A stretch of DNA of 64,000 bases from a bacterium (GCA_021323635.1 JAJPKQ010000022.1:62001-126000), one strand, 5' to 3'. Counted from the stretch's first letter, positions 24,147 through 32,975 are shown. Translations and numbers: made by a program. Notes: a model not told the origin generated them from the letters alone.

Positions 24147-24683
24147 GTGACTGAGCGGCCACTCTGGGCTCCTTGGCGATCGACCTATGTCGGCGGAGCC
24201 CGTGATCGCAGCTGCTTTCTCTGCGCCGCTGCCGCCCGTGATCAGGAGCATTCACCATTGCTGCTCGCGCTGCTGCCGGAGGCGCTGGCGATGTTGAACG
24301 CTTTTCCATACTCCCCCGGCCACGTCCTGATCTCGCCGAGACGTCACGTAGCCGACATCCTGGAGGTGAGCCGCAGTGAGACAGAGCAGGCTATGACGCT
24401 TTTGCGCTCCACCCTGGAGGCAGAGCGCCAGCTGATGGCCCCGGCCGGCTTCAATATTGGCGTCAACCTCGGCACCGTCGCCGGCGCCGGAGTCGCCGAC
24501 CATCTCCACATTCACGTTGTGCCGCGGTGGACTGGTGACACCAACTTCATGCCGGTGCTCGCCGGCGCCCGTGTGATCTCGCAGGCACTAGCGGACACCG
24601 CCGACGCACTCAGGCCGCTGTTGAACGAGCGCCTTGCCGCTGAGATGACATCACCCGCGGCGCAGGCGGACGTCGAGTCTTAG
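24147..24683 (+). CDS. HIT-family nucleotide hydrolase/transferase
   Basis: 178 aa. The HIT motif HLHIHVV (119-125) supplies the catalytic middle histidine H121. CFLC (24-27) with H35 is the usual zinc-site start of Ap4A-phosphorylase-like HIT proteins, and WAPWR near the N-terminus is typical of actinobacterial members. Likely a diadenosine polyphosphate phosphorylase or nucleotidyl hydrolase; the exact substrate is open. The leaderless promoter supports GTG 24147. Its last 33 nt overlap the convergent dciA-like gene. Confidence 0.88.
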   Translation: MTERPLWAPWRSTYVGGARDRSCFLCAAAARDQEHSPLLLALLPEALAMLNAFPYSPGHVLISPRRHVADILEVSRSETEQAMTLLRSTLEAERQLMAPAGFNIGVNLGTVAGAGVADHLHIHVVPRWTGDTNFMPVLAGARVISQALADTADALRPLLNERLAAEMTSPAAQADVES

Positions 24684-24977
24684 CCCTCCAACACTAAGGT
24701 CCGGTGCCAGGGCGTCGATGATCGCCAGGACATCATCGCCCATCATGCGCAGCTCTTCGCCGACGACGCCGTCATCACACTCGATGAGCAGCCGTTCCTC
24801 GCTCAGCTCGATGGGCTCACATCCGGCAAGGAGCGGGAGCGCAAGCTCGATGTGTGCCCATGCACCCTGCAGTCGGCCGATCGAGGACGTCGGTTGCAGC
24901 ATGCGCGTATAGGTTGAGAGCACATCATCGATTTTTCGTGGCGCACGTCGATGTCCGAAGGAGCTATCTGCCTGCAT
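24651..24977 (-). CDS. DciA-like DUF721 protein
   Basis: 108 aa. After a short basic start it carries the DUF721 core (GRLQGAWAHIE, LLIECDDGVVGEELRMMGDD, VLAIIDAL). DciA proteins bind the replicative helicase DnaB and help load it in bacteria without DnaC/DnaI. It lies 27 bp after dnaN in the dnaA-dnaN direction, where actinobacteria usually have recF between dnaN and this gene. The 3' end overlaps the convergent HIT gene by 33 nt. Start ATG 24977 is the first reasonable one after the dnaN stop. Confidence 0.75.
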   Translation of the reverse strand: MQADSSFGHRRAPRKIDDVLSTYTRMLQPTSSIGRLQGAWAHIELALPLLAGCEPIELSEERLLIECDDGVVGEELRMMGDDVLAIIDALAPDLSVGGLRLDVRLRRG

Positions 24978-25004
24978 TGCGCTCCTGCGCCGATGCGCCA
25001 GCTC

Positions 25005-26120
25005 CTACTCCTCCAGACGCACAGGCATCACCAGGTATGTCAGACGACACCCGCCGCCCTCATTTGACTCGATGATGCCAGGCCGTACCGTGTTAGTGAG
25101 GCGAAGCGTGAATGTGTCTCCCGTCAGCGCATCCAGGCCCTCGCGCAGGTACGTGGGGTTGAAACCGATGGTCAGCTCCTCGCCGCTGTAGGGAACGGGG
25201 ATGCGCTCGCTGGCCTCACCGATATCGGGAGTTTTAGTCGAGATGACGAGCTCCCCCTCTACCAGCCTCACGGCGAGTGGGGCATTGCGTTGCGCCACCA
25301 GCCCGATTCTCCGCACTACGGCCGCTGTCGACTCAGCGCCAAGCTCGAGCTCCGCGGTCGAATCACTAGGCAGCAGCTGCCGGTAGTCCGGGAAATGACC
25401 CTCCAGAAGACGTGATGAGATGACGATCTCACCCACTTTAAAGAGCGCCTTGCGATCAACTATCCCGAACTGGACCCTCTCAGCTGTGCCTTGTTGCAGG
25501 ATCCTTGAGAGCTGCGCCATCGTGTGCGCGGGAACTGTCGCCTCAAGGTTTGACGTGAAGCCGCCGTCTAGCTCGATCCGCTTTACCGCCAGCCGATAGG
25601 AATCTGTGGCAACGAGCTCAAAGCCTGAGTCGTCGGTTCGTAGCAGGACTCCGGTGAGCAGCGGCCTTGTTTCATCGCGCGAGGCTGCCCTGGCGACCTG
25701 GCCGATCGCCACACGCAGTGCGTCGCCCGGGAGCGTGAGCAGGTCATCTTTGGTGTCGAACGCTAGCGTTGGATACTCCTCCTCGTGCAGAACCCGCAGC
25801 CCCGCCTCGCCGCTCTGCCAGCGAACCATGAACAGGCCGCCGCCCGAGTCAAGCTCGCAGCTCAGCTCACCCTCCGGAGCAGCGCGCACGACGTCCACCA
25901 GGAGGCGTGCCGGAACAAGCGCGCTTCCCGCCACCAACGCCCGGCCGACCACGGGCACCCGGAGCGCGACGTCGAGGTCGGTCGCCGTTGCAGAGATGCG
26001 CTCACCCTCGCACCTCAACAGCACCCCGCTCAAGGCCCCCACCGTCGAGCGAGTCGAGGTCGCGTGCGCCGCGAGCTGTAGCGAGTTGAGCAGGTCCTCG
26101 CGATTTGCCGCCAGCTTCAT
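25005..26120 (-). CDS. dnaN: DNA polymerase III beta sliding clamp
   Basis: 371 aa from ATG 26120 (MKLAANREDLLNSLQLAAHA), the standard DnaN start; a TTG three codons upstream is possible. Three clamp repeats are evident: GVLLRCEGERISATATDLDV, then GVLLRTDDSGFELVATDSYR with LAVKRI, and a C-terminal end LTYLVMPVRLEE. It forms the ring that tethers polymerase III to DNA. It follows dnaA after a 104-bp AT-rich spacer and precedes a dciA-like gene, with no recF. Confidence 0.97.
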   Translation of the reverse strand: MKLAANREDLLNSLQLAAHATSTRSTVGALSGVLLRCEGERISATATDLDVALRVPVVGRALVAGSALVPARLLVDVVRAAPEGELSCELDSGGGLFMVRWQSGEAGLRVLHEEEYPTLAFDTKDDLLTLPGDALRVAIGQVARAASRDETRPLLTGVLLRTDDSGFELVATDSYRLAVKRIELDGGFTSNLEATVPAHTMAQLSRILQQGTAERVQFGIVDRKALFKVGEIVISSRLLEGHFPDYRQLLPSDSTAELELGAESTAAVVRRIGLVAQRNAPLAVRLVEGELVISTKTPDIGEASERIPVPYSGEELTIGFNPTYLREGLDALTGDTFTLRLTNTVRPGIIESNEGGGCRLTYLVMPVRLEE

Positions 26121-26224
26121 GCTCAACAACCCCGGAACCGAGATCTGACACTTGTTTGTGAACGGCTGTTGCTGTTGGTTATGTTGAACGTTGACATCTT
26201 CTTAAAAAAGCTGCGTTTGCAGGC
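26121..26224. other. AT-rich dnaA-dnaN spacer
   Basis: A strikingly AT-richer patch in a very GC-rich region. It holds a duplicated CTGTTG, further TGTTG-like steps (TATGTTGAACGTTGAC) and a CTTAAAAAAG run. Some bacteria have a second half of the origin and the unwinding element between dnaA and dnaN. No consensus DnaA box is visible here. It may also hold the dnaN promoter. Confidence 0.4.
26203..26222 (-). terminator. Weak hairpin plus T-run after dnaA
   Basis: On the minus strand CTGC-AAAC-GCAG is followed by CTTTTTTAAG just past the dnaA stop. The stem is only 4 bp, so it could attenuate dnaA-dnaN readthrough rather than stop it. Confidence 0.3.
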
Positions 26225-27736
26225 TTAAGGGCGATCATTGATGTTGATCGAGTGTGGATTGACGACGGAGTCTGTGGTTGCGAGTATCGACTCTACCTGT
26301 TGGCGCATCGCATGGTCGGCATTGATGCGATCACGCACACGCTTGCAGGCGTGAACGACGGTGGCGTGGTCCCTGCCGTCGAACGCGCGGCCGATGCTCT
26401 GTAGCGGCGCACCCAGCTGCACGCGCGCGAGGTACATCGCCACCTGACGCGGCCAGGTGAGCGCCCGCGAGCGCCGGCGAGAGATCAGCTCGTCGACATC
26501 AACGTTGAAGTGCGATGCCGTCAGCGCCTGCACCTCTGCAATCGTGGTGGGGCGCCGCGCTGGTGGCGGCAGGCAAGCTCCGCTCAAAGCTGGGTCGCCC
26601 AAAGGCTTGGAGGCGCTGTAAAAAGCCCTAAGAACCGAGTCGACCGCAGTGCTGCTGAGCTCCTCACCGCGCAAGGAGGCGTAGGCCAAAGAGCGCATCA
26701 GGGCGCTTTGAAGCGAGCGGACGCTGTCGGTGACGGCGAGCGCCAGTCGGTCAACAAGGGTGTTGTCGCGAAGCTCTAAGCCGTGCTCGAGCAGCGTTCT
26801 GCGCACAACCATCTCGCGTAGTCGGATGTCGGGCTGCTCGATCTCGACCGCGAGACCGGAGCGCAGGCGCTCACGAAGGCAGGTGGAGGCCCAAACGATG
26901 CTCTCCGGCGGGCGGTCGAAGGTGAAGATCACCTGACCGCCACGCTCGGTGATCGAGTTGAAGGCGTGAAGGAGCTCATCCTCGGTGCGCCGCTTGCCGG
27001 CGATGAACGCTACGTCGTCGATCAACAGCGCGTCAACACCGCGCACAGCGGTCTTGAACTGAACTGTCGAGCGGCTCTGAAGTGCGCCTAAGAAGGCGGC
27101 CGTGAAGGCCTCGCCCGATGTCAGAAGCAGCTTTGAGGCGCTGCAGCTGAAGGTCGTGACGGCGGCGATCGCGTGAAGCAAGTGCGTTTTACCACAACCT
27201 GATGGGCCATAAATTAAGAGCGGGTTGTACGCTCCTCCGGGCACCTCCGAGGCGGTCAGCGCCGCGCTGTGGGCGAGGCGGTTGCTCTCGCCGATCACAA
27301 AGCGCCCGAATGTCAAGGTCGGGTTGGGCTGCTGTGAGGCGAGCACCTCCCCACCTTCATCTGAATGAGACGGGCCGCTGGCGGCGCCGACTGCCGACGA
27401 GGAGGCGATGCCGGCGCGCCGCTGGGCGCCAAGATGCGCGGCGGCGAGAGCGCTGGCGCCGGGAGCTGCCTGCCCGACCGGCTGCGCGCTCTCTGGCGAG
27501 CGGAGTCTTGCTGGCCGTCCGAACAGCTCTCTCACGCAGTCCAGGAGGGTCGCACCGAAACGAGCCTGTACCCACGGCCGCGCGTGGGTCGGAGTCACCA
27601 GCTCCAAAGCGCCGTCCGGGCACTCGTTGACGGTCACATCGGCAAGCCAGAGGTTGTACGTGGCTGCGTCAACGCGCTTACGGAGAAGGCGGTGGAGATG
27701 GTCGTCGAATGCTGCTGTTTCAACTGCTATAGACAT
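26225..27736 (-). CDS. dnaA: Chromosomal replication initiator DnaA
   Basis: 503 aa from ATG 27736 (MSIAVETAAFDDHLHRLLRK). Domain I is short, domain II is an Ala/Ser/Gly linker (about 90-150), the AAA+ domain spans about 150-370 and domain IV ends the protein with the signature GRDHATVVHACKRV. Motifs deviate from the norm: Walker A is GPSGCGKTHLL (usually GGVGLGKTHL), Walker B is LLIDDVAFIAGK (usually LLIDDIQF), and the SRF of box VII reads ERLRSGL. It is still clearly DnaA by domain order and context. A TTG at 27760 is an alternative start. Confidence 0.95.
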   Translation of the reverse strand: MSIAVETAAFDDHLHRLLRKRVDAATYNLWLADVTVNECPDGALELVTPTHARPWVQARFGATLLDCVRELFGRPARLRSPESAQPVGQAAPGASALAAAHLGAQRRAGIASSSAVGAASGPSHSDEGGEVLASQQPNPTLTFGRFVIGESNRLAHSAALTASEVPGGAYNPLLIYGPSGCGKTHLLHAIAAVTTFSCSASKLLLTSGEAFTAAFLGALQSRSTVQFKTAVRGVDALLIDDVAFIAGKRRTEDELLHAFNSITERGGQVIFTFDRPPESIVWASTCLRERLRSGLAVEIEQPDIRLREMVVRRTLLEHGLELRDNTLVDRLALAVTDSVRSLQSALMRSLAYASLRGEELSSTAVDSVLRAFYSASKPLGDPALSGACLPPPARRPTTIAEVQALTASHFNVDVDELISRRRSRALTWPRQVAMYLARVQLGAPLQSIGRAFDGRDHATVVHACKRVRDRINADHAMRQQVESILATTDSVVNPHSININDRP

Positions 27737-27789
27737 ATTGTGAGCGCCGGATACAAGCAACGAGCACTTCTCTTGCTCGCGAGGCTGAG

Positions 27790-27798
27790 TGTGGACTA
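27790..27798 (-). promoter_or_regulatory. Weak DnaA-box-like site
   Basis: TGTGGACTA on the plus strand, two mismatches from TGTGGATAA. Supported mainly by position. Confidence 0.3.
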
Positions 27799-27841
27799 TA
27801 GGTCAGGGAGGAGGAGGGTTGCGAGGGGAGCGGAGGGTCTG

Positions 27842-27850
27842 TGTGGATCA
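27842..27850 (-). promoter_or_regulatory. DnaA-box-like site
   Basis: TGTGGATCA on the plus strand, one mismatch from the consensus TGTGGATAA (reverse complement of TTATCCACA), inside the dnaA-rpmH gap. Confidence 0.5.
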
Positions 27851-27950
27851 AGGCCGCATTTGACGATCAAAACAGGATCGCGCGCGAAGATGGTCCTCAA
27901 GCACTTGCTCTGAAGATGGCCTAAGATGGCGGGATCACAAGGAGCGTGAG

Positions 27951-28085
27951 ATGAAGCGAACCTACCAACCGAAGAAGCGCAAGCGAGCCAGAACGCACGG
28001 CTTCCGTGCGCGCATGAGAACGCGCGCAGGCCGACTGGTGCTCAGGCGGCGTCGTGCCAAAGGGCGCAAACGGCTTGCCGTCTGA
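27951..28085 (+). CDS. rpmH: 50S ribosomal protein L34
   Basis: 44 aa: [20 protein letters not shown], then [20 protein letters not shown] and RLAV. This is the universal bL34 pattern. AAGGAG lies 8 nt upstream of the ATG. It is the first gene rightward from the origin and is followed by rnpA. Confidence 0.97.
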   Translation: MKRTYQPKKRKRARTHGFRARMRTRAGRLVLRRRRAKGRKRLAV

Positions 28086-28125
28086 TGCCGTCGAAGCCAG
28101 AGCTGATGTTGGCGCGACGGCTTTG

Positions 28126-28530
28126 ATGAATGGAGGAGCACCGCGGCGAGGAAGGCTGTCGAAGGCCGCTGAGTTCGAGCGTGTCTACCGTCGCGGGCGC
28201 TCGGTGGCCAACAGGCACCTGGTGCTGTACCTCTTCAGTGCCGAGCAGAGAGACACTCTGCGTCTGGGCCTCTCCGTCCCCCGTCGCGTCGGTGGAGCGG
28301 TCACCCGCAACAAGGTCAAGCGCTTGATTCGGGAGGCGTTTCGAAGCCAGCTCTCCGGGCGGCAGCTGGCCGGCGACATCGTCGTGGTCGCACGCGCTGG
28401 GGTGGCGGAGCTAGCTGAGCGTGAGGGCCTGCAGGGCGTCGAGGCGGCGCTCGCCGACCTTCTGCGCAAGGCCGGCGTCGCTCCAGACGCTGATCGAGAG
28501 GGCGGCGCTCGTGGTGAGGTGGAACCGTGA
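28126..28530 (+). CDS. rnpA: Ribonuclease P protein component
   Basis: 134 aa from ATG 28126. The family pattern is clear: RRGRLSKAAEFERVYRRGRS, then NRHLVLYLF, GLSVPRRVGGAVTRNKVKRL and IREAFRSQ (the RNA-binding RNR box), and GDIVVVARAG. It binds the catalytic RNase P RNA and aids 5' processing of tRNA. The frame is open upstream into rpmH (28054), but those residues are not family-like. The 3' end overlaps yidD by 4 nt. Confidence 0.95.
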   Translation: MNGGAPRRGRLSKAAEFERVYRRGRSVANRHLVLYLFSAEQRDTLRLGLSVPRRVGGAVTRNKVKRLIREAFRSQLSGRQLAGDIVVVARAGVAELAEREGLQGVEAALADLLRKAGVAPDADREGGARGEVEP

Positions 28531-28802
28531 CCGGCCAGCGACAGCGCGCGCTACGGCGCGCGGTGGTGATGCCCATCAAGTGCTACCAGCTGCTGATCTC
28601 GCCGCTGCTGGGACAGCGCTGTCGCTATGAGCCAAGCTGCTCGCGTTACGCGGTGGAAGCGGTCGAAGCCGAAGGGGTCATGCGCGGCCTGGTGTTGAGC
28701 GCCTGGCGGCTCCTGCGCTGCAATCCGTTCAGCCGCGGCGGGTACGACCCCGTCTCCGCCCAAGGGCTCTTTCACCGAACGGGCCGGCCGGCCGGGGCCT
28801 GA
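28527..28802 (+). CDS. yidD: Membrane protein insertion efficiency factor YidD
   Basis: 91 aa. The conserved core is visible: IKCYQLLISPLLGQRCRYEP, SCSRYAVEAVE, then a tryptophan-containing helix (SAWRLLRCNPFSRGGYDPV). The three cysteines and the amphipathic helix are typical. It assists YidC-dependent insertion. GTG start overlaps the rnpA stop by 4 nt, and yidC follows 9 bp later. Confidence 0.95.
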   Translation: MTGQRQRALRRAVVMPIKCYQLLISPLLGQRCRYEPSCSRYAVEAVEAEGVMRGLVLSAWRLLRCNPFSRGGYDPVSAQGLFHRTGRPAGA

Positions 28803-28811
28803 GGACGCGCG

Positions 28812-29762
28812 ATGCTGCTGCTCGCAAACGTGATCGAGAGCGCCTTCGGTCCGCTGATCACAGCATTTGAACAGGTCCTCGTCTTCATCCACAGCAACAT
28901 CGTCGGAGGGAGCTGGGGCTGGGCGATCATCGGGCTGACCGTCGCCGTGCGCATCGTCCTCTTCCCGCTGTTCGTGCGCCAGATGAAGTCGATCGTCTCG
29001 TTGCAGCGACATATGCCCGAGATGAAGGCGATCCAGCAGCGCTACAAGGACGATCGGCAGCGCCAGAGCGAGGAGCTGATGAAGTTCTACCGCGAGAACA
29101 ACATCAACCCTTTCGCCTCCTGTCTACCACTGCTGCTGCAGCTGCCGGTGCTGATCTCGCTCTTCTACATGCTGCGCACCGACCTCAAGAAGCGCATCTG
29201 CGGGCCACAGCTGATCGCGCGCTACAACCACATCCACCACACGGCGATCGCAAGCGTCGCGCACCTGCCGACCAAGTACGTCGAACACACCTCGTGTCAT
29301 CAGGTTGCCCCGCAGTCCTCCGGCTTCCTGTTCATTCCAGACCTGACCAACAAGGCGACGGGCGTCGTGCTTGTCGTGTTGCTTGTGCTCTATGCCGTGA
29401 CGATGGTCGGCTCGAGCCTGCTCTCGAGCGCCACGGCAGATCGCAATCAACGACTGATGGCGCTTGCGCTGCCGCTGATCTTCACCTTCATCGTGATCGG
29501 TTTCCCGACGGGGCTGTTGCTCTACTGGATCGGCACCAACATTTGGACGGTCGGCCAAGGGATTGTGATCCGACGCCAGATGCCGGCGCTGACCGTCGCG
29601 CGCCCGTCGGCAGAGGCGGCAAAGAACGGCCGCGGCGCCGGTCGGCTCCCGCGCGGTGAGGCCGCGGCGCCGGCTGCCATCAACGGCGACGGCGGCACGC
29701 AGGAGAGCGCCCCGCCGCCGCCGCTGCGGCGCAAGAAGCGCCGCTCGGGCCGCCGGCGCTAG
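28812..29762 (+). CDS. yidC: Membrane protein insertase YidC/Oxa1
   Basis: 316 aa, the short Gram-positive/actinobacterial form. Five membrane helices: about 33-55 (WGWAIIGLTVAVRIVLFPLF), the pair around 103-120 (FASCLPLLLQLPVLISLFYM), and two near 190-245 (VVLVVLLVLYAVTMVG; LPLIFTFIVIGFPTGLLLYW). Between them lie the cytoplasmic loop RQMKSIVSLQRHMPEMKAIQ and a variable external segment. The positively charged C-terminal tail (RRKKRRSGRRR) contacts the ribosome. It inserts membrane proteins with or without Sec. Confidence 0.95.
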   Translation: MLLLANVIESAFGPLITAFEQVLVFIHSNIVGGSWGWAIIGLTVAVRIVLFPLFVRQMKSIVSLQRHMPEMKAIQQRYKDDRQRQSEELMKFYRENNINPFASCLPLLLQLPVLISLFYMLRTDLKKRICGPQLIARYNHIHHTAIASVAHLPTKYVEHTSCHQVAPQSSGFLFIPDLTNKATGVVLVVLLVLYAVTMVGSSLLSSATADRNQRLMALALPLIFTFIVIGFPTGLLLYWIGTNIWTVGQGIVIRRQMPALTVARPSAEAAKNGRGAGRLPRGEAAAPAAINGDGGTQESAPPPPLRRKKRRSGRRR

Positions 29763-29775
29763 AGTTGACCCTGCA

Positions 29776-30279
29776 ATGGAGGAGCGCCCAGCGCATGCGA
29801 TAGCCGCCGCTCGGCTCGAGCGTATCCTGCGCGCGGTCGTGCGCGCCGCCGGCGTGGAGGCCGAGGTGGTGGTCGAGTCAAAAGAGGACGAGGTGCGCGG
29901 CGTGCTGCGCGGCGAGGACCTGGGGATGCTGATCGGGCGCGGCGGCCAGACGATCAACGCACTGCAGTACCTCGCGCCCCGCATCGCGCTGAACGATCTC
30001 GACGCGACGATGCGCGTCAGCGTCGACATCGACGGCTACCGCGAACGGCGACTGGAGACGCTGCTGGCAGAGGCCGACAAGGTTGCGCGCAAGGTTGCGC
30101 GCAGCGGCCGACCGGCCGAGCTCGGCTCGCTGCCGGCGATCGAGCGGCGCGCGGTTCACGAGCATCTGCGCGACAAGCCCGGCGTGGAAACTGAATCGGA
30201 GGGCGAGGAGCCCGAACGGGTGCTGGTCGTGTACCCGGCGCGCGGCGGCCGGCAGGCCGACCACAGCCATGCCGGGTAG
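29776..30279 (+). CDS. jag: Jag/KhpB-type KH-R3H RNA-binding protein
   Basis: 167 aa from ATG 29776. A KH-II-like domain holds GMLIGRGGQTINALQYL, and an R3H domain follows (SLPAIERRAVHEHLRD). The N-terminal Jag_N domain of Firmicutes proteins is absent, as usual in actinobacteria. It is thought to bind RNA and influence cell wall and division gene expression. A TAGAGT hexamer at 29760-29765 overlapping the yidC stop may give an extra promoter. The frame is open upstream into yidC, but that part is not coding-like. Confidence 0.88.
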   Translation: MEERPAHAIAAARLERILRAVVRAAGVEAEVVVESKEDEVRGVLRGEDLGMLIGRGGQTINALQYLAPRIALNDLDATMRVSVDIDGYRERRLETLLAEADKVARKVARSGRPAELGSLPAIERRAVHEHLRDKPGVETESEGEEPERVLVVYPARGGRQADHSHAG

Positions 30280-30280
30280 A

Positions 30281-30296
30281 TGTTTCACGTTTTACA
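30281..30296. promoter_or_regulatory. parS-like ParB binding site
   Basis: TGTTTCACGTTTTACA matches the consensus TGTTTCACGTGAAACA at 13 of 16 positions, with one half-site perfect. It lies between jag and rsmG, inside the cluster that encodes ParA and ParB, and covers the rsmG -10 hexamer. It is the only such match I noticed in the window. Confidence 0.5.
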
Positions 30297-30298
30297 CT
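30293..30298 (+). promoter_or_regulatory. -10 hexamer TACACT of rsmG
   Basis: TACACT ends 10 nt before the ATG at 30309 and overlaps the parS-like site, so ParB binding could affect rsmG-parA-parB transcription. Confidence 0.3.
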
Positions 30299-30308
30299 CT
30301 GCACGCTG

Positions 30309-31076
30309 ATGCCGGCAAGGCCGGTGCAGGAAGCCGCAGAGTCGCTCCCTGAGCGACCGGCGCCAGCTGCTTGGGCGCTCCCGTCGACATCCTCCCTGGA
30401 CGGGGGTCAGATGGCGCAGGTGGAGGCCATCATCGCCGCCCTGGCCGGCGGCTACGCACCCAGCGCTATTGAGGGCAGGCGTGAGATCTCGCTGCGCCAC
30501 GTCCAGGACTCGCTCGCGGCGCTCGAGGTAGCCGATCTGCACGGCGCCGGACTGATCGCCGACCTTGGCTCCGGCGCCGGCTTTCCCGGCATTCCGATCG
30601 CCGTCGCGCTGCCGCGCTCGCGTGTAATGCTGTTGGAGAGTCGCGCTGTGCGCTGTCGCTTTCTGGAGCGGTTGGTGCGCCTGGCGCAGGTCGATAACGC
30701 CAGTGCGCTCTGCGTGCGCGCGGAGAGCTGGAAGGAGGGGATAGGTTGCTGCGATGTGGTGCTCGCGCGAGCGCTGGCGCCGCAGCCCGTCGTGCTCGAG
30801 TATGCCGCGCCGCTGCTTGCGCTCGGGGGAGTGCTGATCGACTGGCGTGGGCCCGGCGCGATCGCGGCGGCTCCCAGCGCGAAGGCAGCCGCGCTGCTCG
30901 GACTGGCGCGGCGCGAGCGTGTGCACTACCGCACCGACAGCGCCGGGCTGAACCGCTATCTCGATGTTTTCGAGAAGGTCGCCCCAACGCCGGCGCGCTT
31001 TCCTCGCCGCCCGGGCCTCGCGCGCAAGCGCCCGCTCGGAGCCGACGCGAAGGCGGATGGCGGCGCTGCGCGCTAG
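30309..31076 (+). CDS. rsmG: 16S rRNA (guanine527-N7)-methyltransferase RsmG
   Basis: 255 aa. The SAM-binding motif IADLGSGAGFPGIPIAVALP is the RsmG (GidB) hallmark, preceded by REISLRHVQDSLAAL and followed by VMLLESRAVRCRFLERL and ALAPQPVVLEYAAPLLALGG. It methylates G527 of 16S rRNA; loss gives low-level streptomycin resistance in many bacteria. A proline-rich N-terminus of about 30 residues and a basic C-terminal tail extend it. parA follows 10 bp downstream. Confidence 0.93.
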   Translation: MPARPVQEAAESLPERPAPAAWALPSTSSLDGGQMAQVEAIIAALAGGYAPSAIEGRREISLRHVQDSLAALEVADLHGAGLIADLGSGAGFPGIPIAVALPRSRVMLLESRAVRCRFLERLVRLAQVDNASALCVRAESWKEGIGCCDVVLARALAPQPVVLEYAAPLLALGGVLIDWRGPGAIAAAPSAKAAALLGLARRERVHYRTDSAGLNRYLDVFEKVAPTPARFPRRPGLARKRPLGADAKADGGAAR

Positions 31077-31086
31077 CGTAGCCTGC

Positions 31087-31842
31087 GTGGCCTTGGTCTA
31101 CGCGGTTGCAAACCAGAAGGGCGGCGTCGGCAAGACGACGACCGCTGTGAATCTCTGCGCCTGCGTAGCGCGCAGCGGCTGCCGCACGCTGCTCGTGGAC
31201 GTCGACCCACAGGCAAACGCGACGGTCGCGCTTGGCGAGGACAAGCGCTCCGCGCCCGGGCTCTATGAGGCGATGAACGGCGAAGTCGCGCTGCGCGACG
31301 CCACGCTGGCAACCTCAGTGGAGGGGCTCGCCCTCGTGCCCCCCGGACCCGGCCTGGCGGGCGCAAACGTCGAGCTCCCGCGCCAGGCAGGCTATGAGTG
31401 GCGACTGCGGGAAGTGCTTGCCGCAGGCGCTGCGACCTACGACTACATCATGCTCGACTGCCCGCCTTCGCTGGGCCCACTGACGGTCAACGCGCTGGTT
31501 GCCGCCGATCGCGTGATCGTGCCCGTGCAGAGCGAGTACTTCGCGCTCGAGGGCCTTGCAAGCCTGCTTGAGACGCTTGGGCTGGTGCAGCGCGAGCTCA
31601 ACCCACGCCTGACGATCGCGGGGATGGTGCTGACGATGCACGATCCGCGCACCCATCTTGCCCGCGATGTCGAGAGCGAGGTGCGGCAGCACTTCCCGGA
31701 GATGGTCTTCTCGACGGTGATCCCGCGCAACGTCCGCCTCGGGGAGGCGCCGAGCTTCGGGGTGCCGGTGATCGACCACGACCCTACCTGCGCCGGCGCG
31801 GAGGCATACAGGGAGCTAGCCCGTGAGCTGGTTGGCCGCTAG
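31087..31842 (+). CDS. parA: Chromosome partitioning ATPase ParA
   Basis: 251 aa from GTG 31087. The deviant Walker A KGGVGKTT (11-18) with signature lysine, the VDVDPQANAT switch and DYIMLDCPPSLGPLT mark ParA/Soj. It binds DNA as an ATP dimer and moves ParB-parS complexes. An ATG at 31057 would overlap rsmG and add 10 residues. parB follows after 82 bp with its own ribosome binding site. Confidence 0.95.
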   Translation: MALVYAVANQKGGVGKTTTAVNLCACVARSGCRTLLVDVDPQANATVALGEDKRSAPGLYEAMNGEVALRDATLATSVEGLALVPPGPGLAGANVELPRQAGYEWRLREVLAAGAATYDYIMLDCPPSLGPLTVNALVAADRVIVPVQSEYFALEGLASLLETLGLVQRELNPRLTIAGMVLTMHDPRTHLARDVESEVRQHFPEMVFSTVIPRNVRLGEAPSFGVPVIDHDPTCAGAEAYRELARELVGR

Positions 31843-31924
31843 GCGGCACCTGACGTCTGTGCGGGCGGGTAGGGTGGAGCGATCCAGTCGCATCGTGGCG
31901 CGCGGAGACTGAAGGAGCGAATTG

Positions 31925-32918
<994 letters not shown>

Positions 32919-32975
32919 TCGAGCCTGCCCGCGATGAAAGGCGGCCGCTCTCCTTGCCGTTGTGTGCCGTGCGCA

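Larger units (their letters stand above)
27737..27950. other. Probable oriC region between dnaA and rpmH
   Basis: The 214-bp gap between divergent dnaA and rpmH is the classical origin site. It holds two DnaA-box-like 9-mers, an inverted repeat CGAGCA-N7-TGCTCG (27761-27779) and three copies of AAGATGG (27887, 27913, 27923; the last two 10 bp apart). The boxes are few and imperfect, so part of the origin may lie in the dnaA-dnaN spacer. The region must also contain the dnaA and rpmH promoters. Confidence 0.6.
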
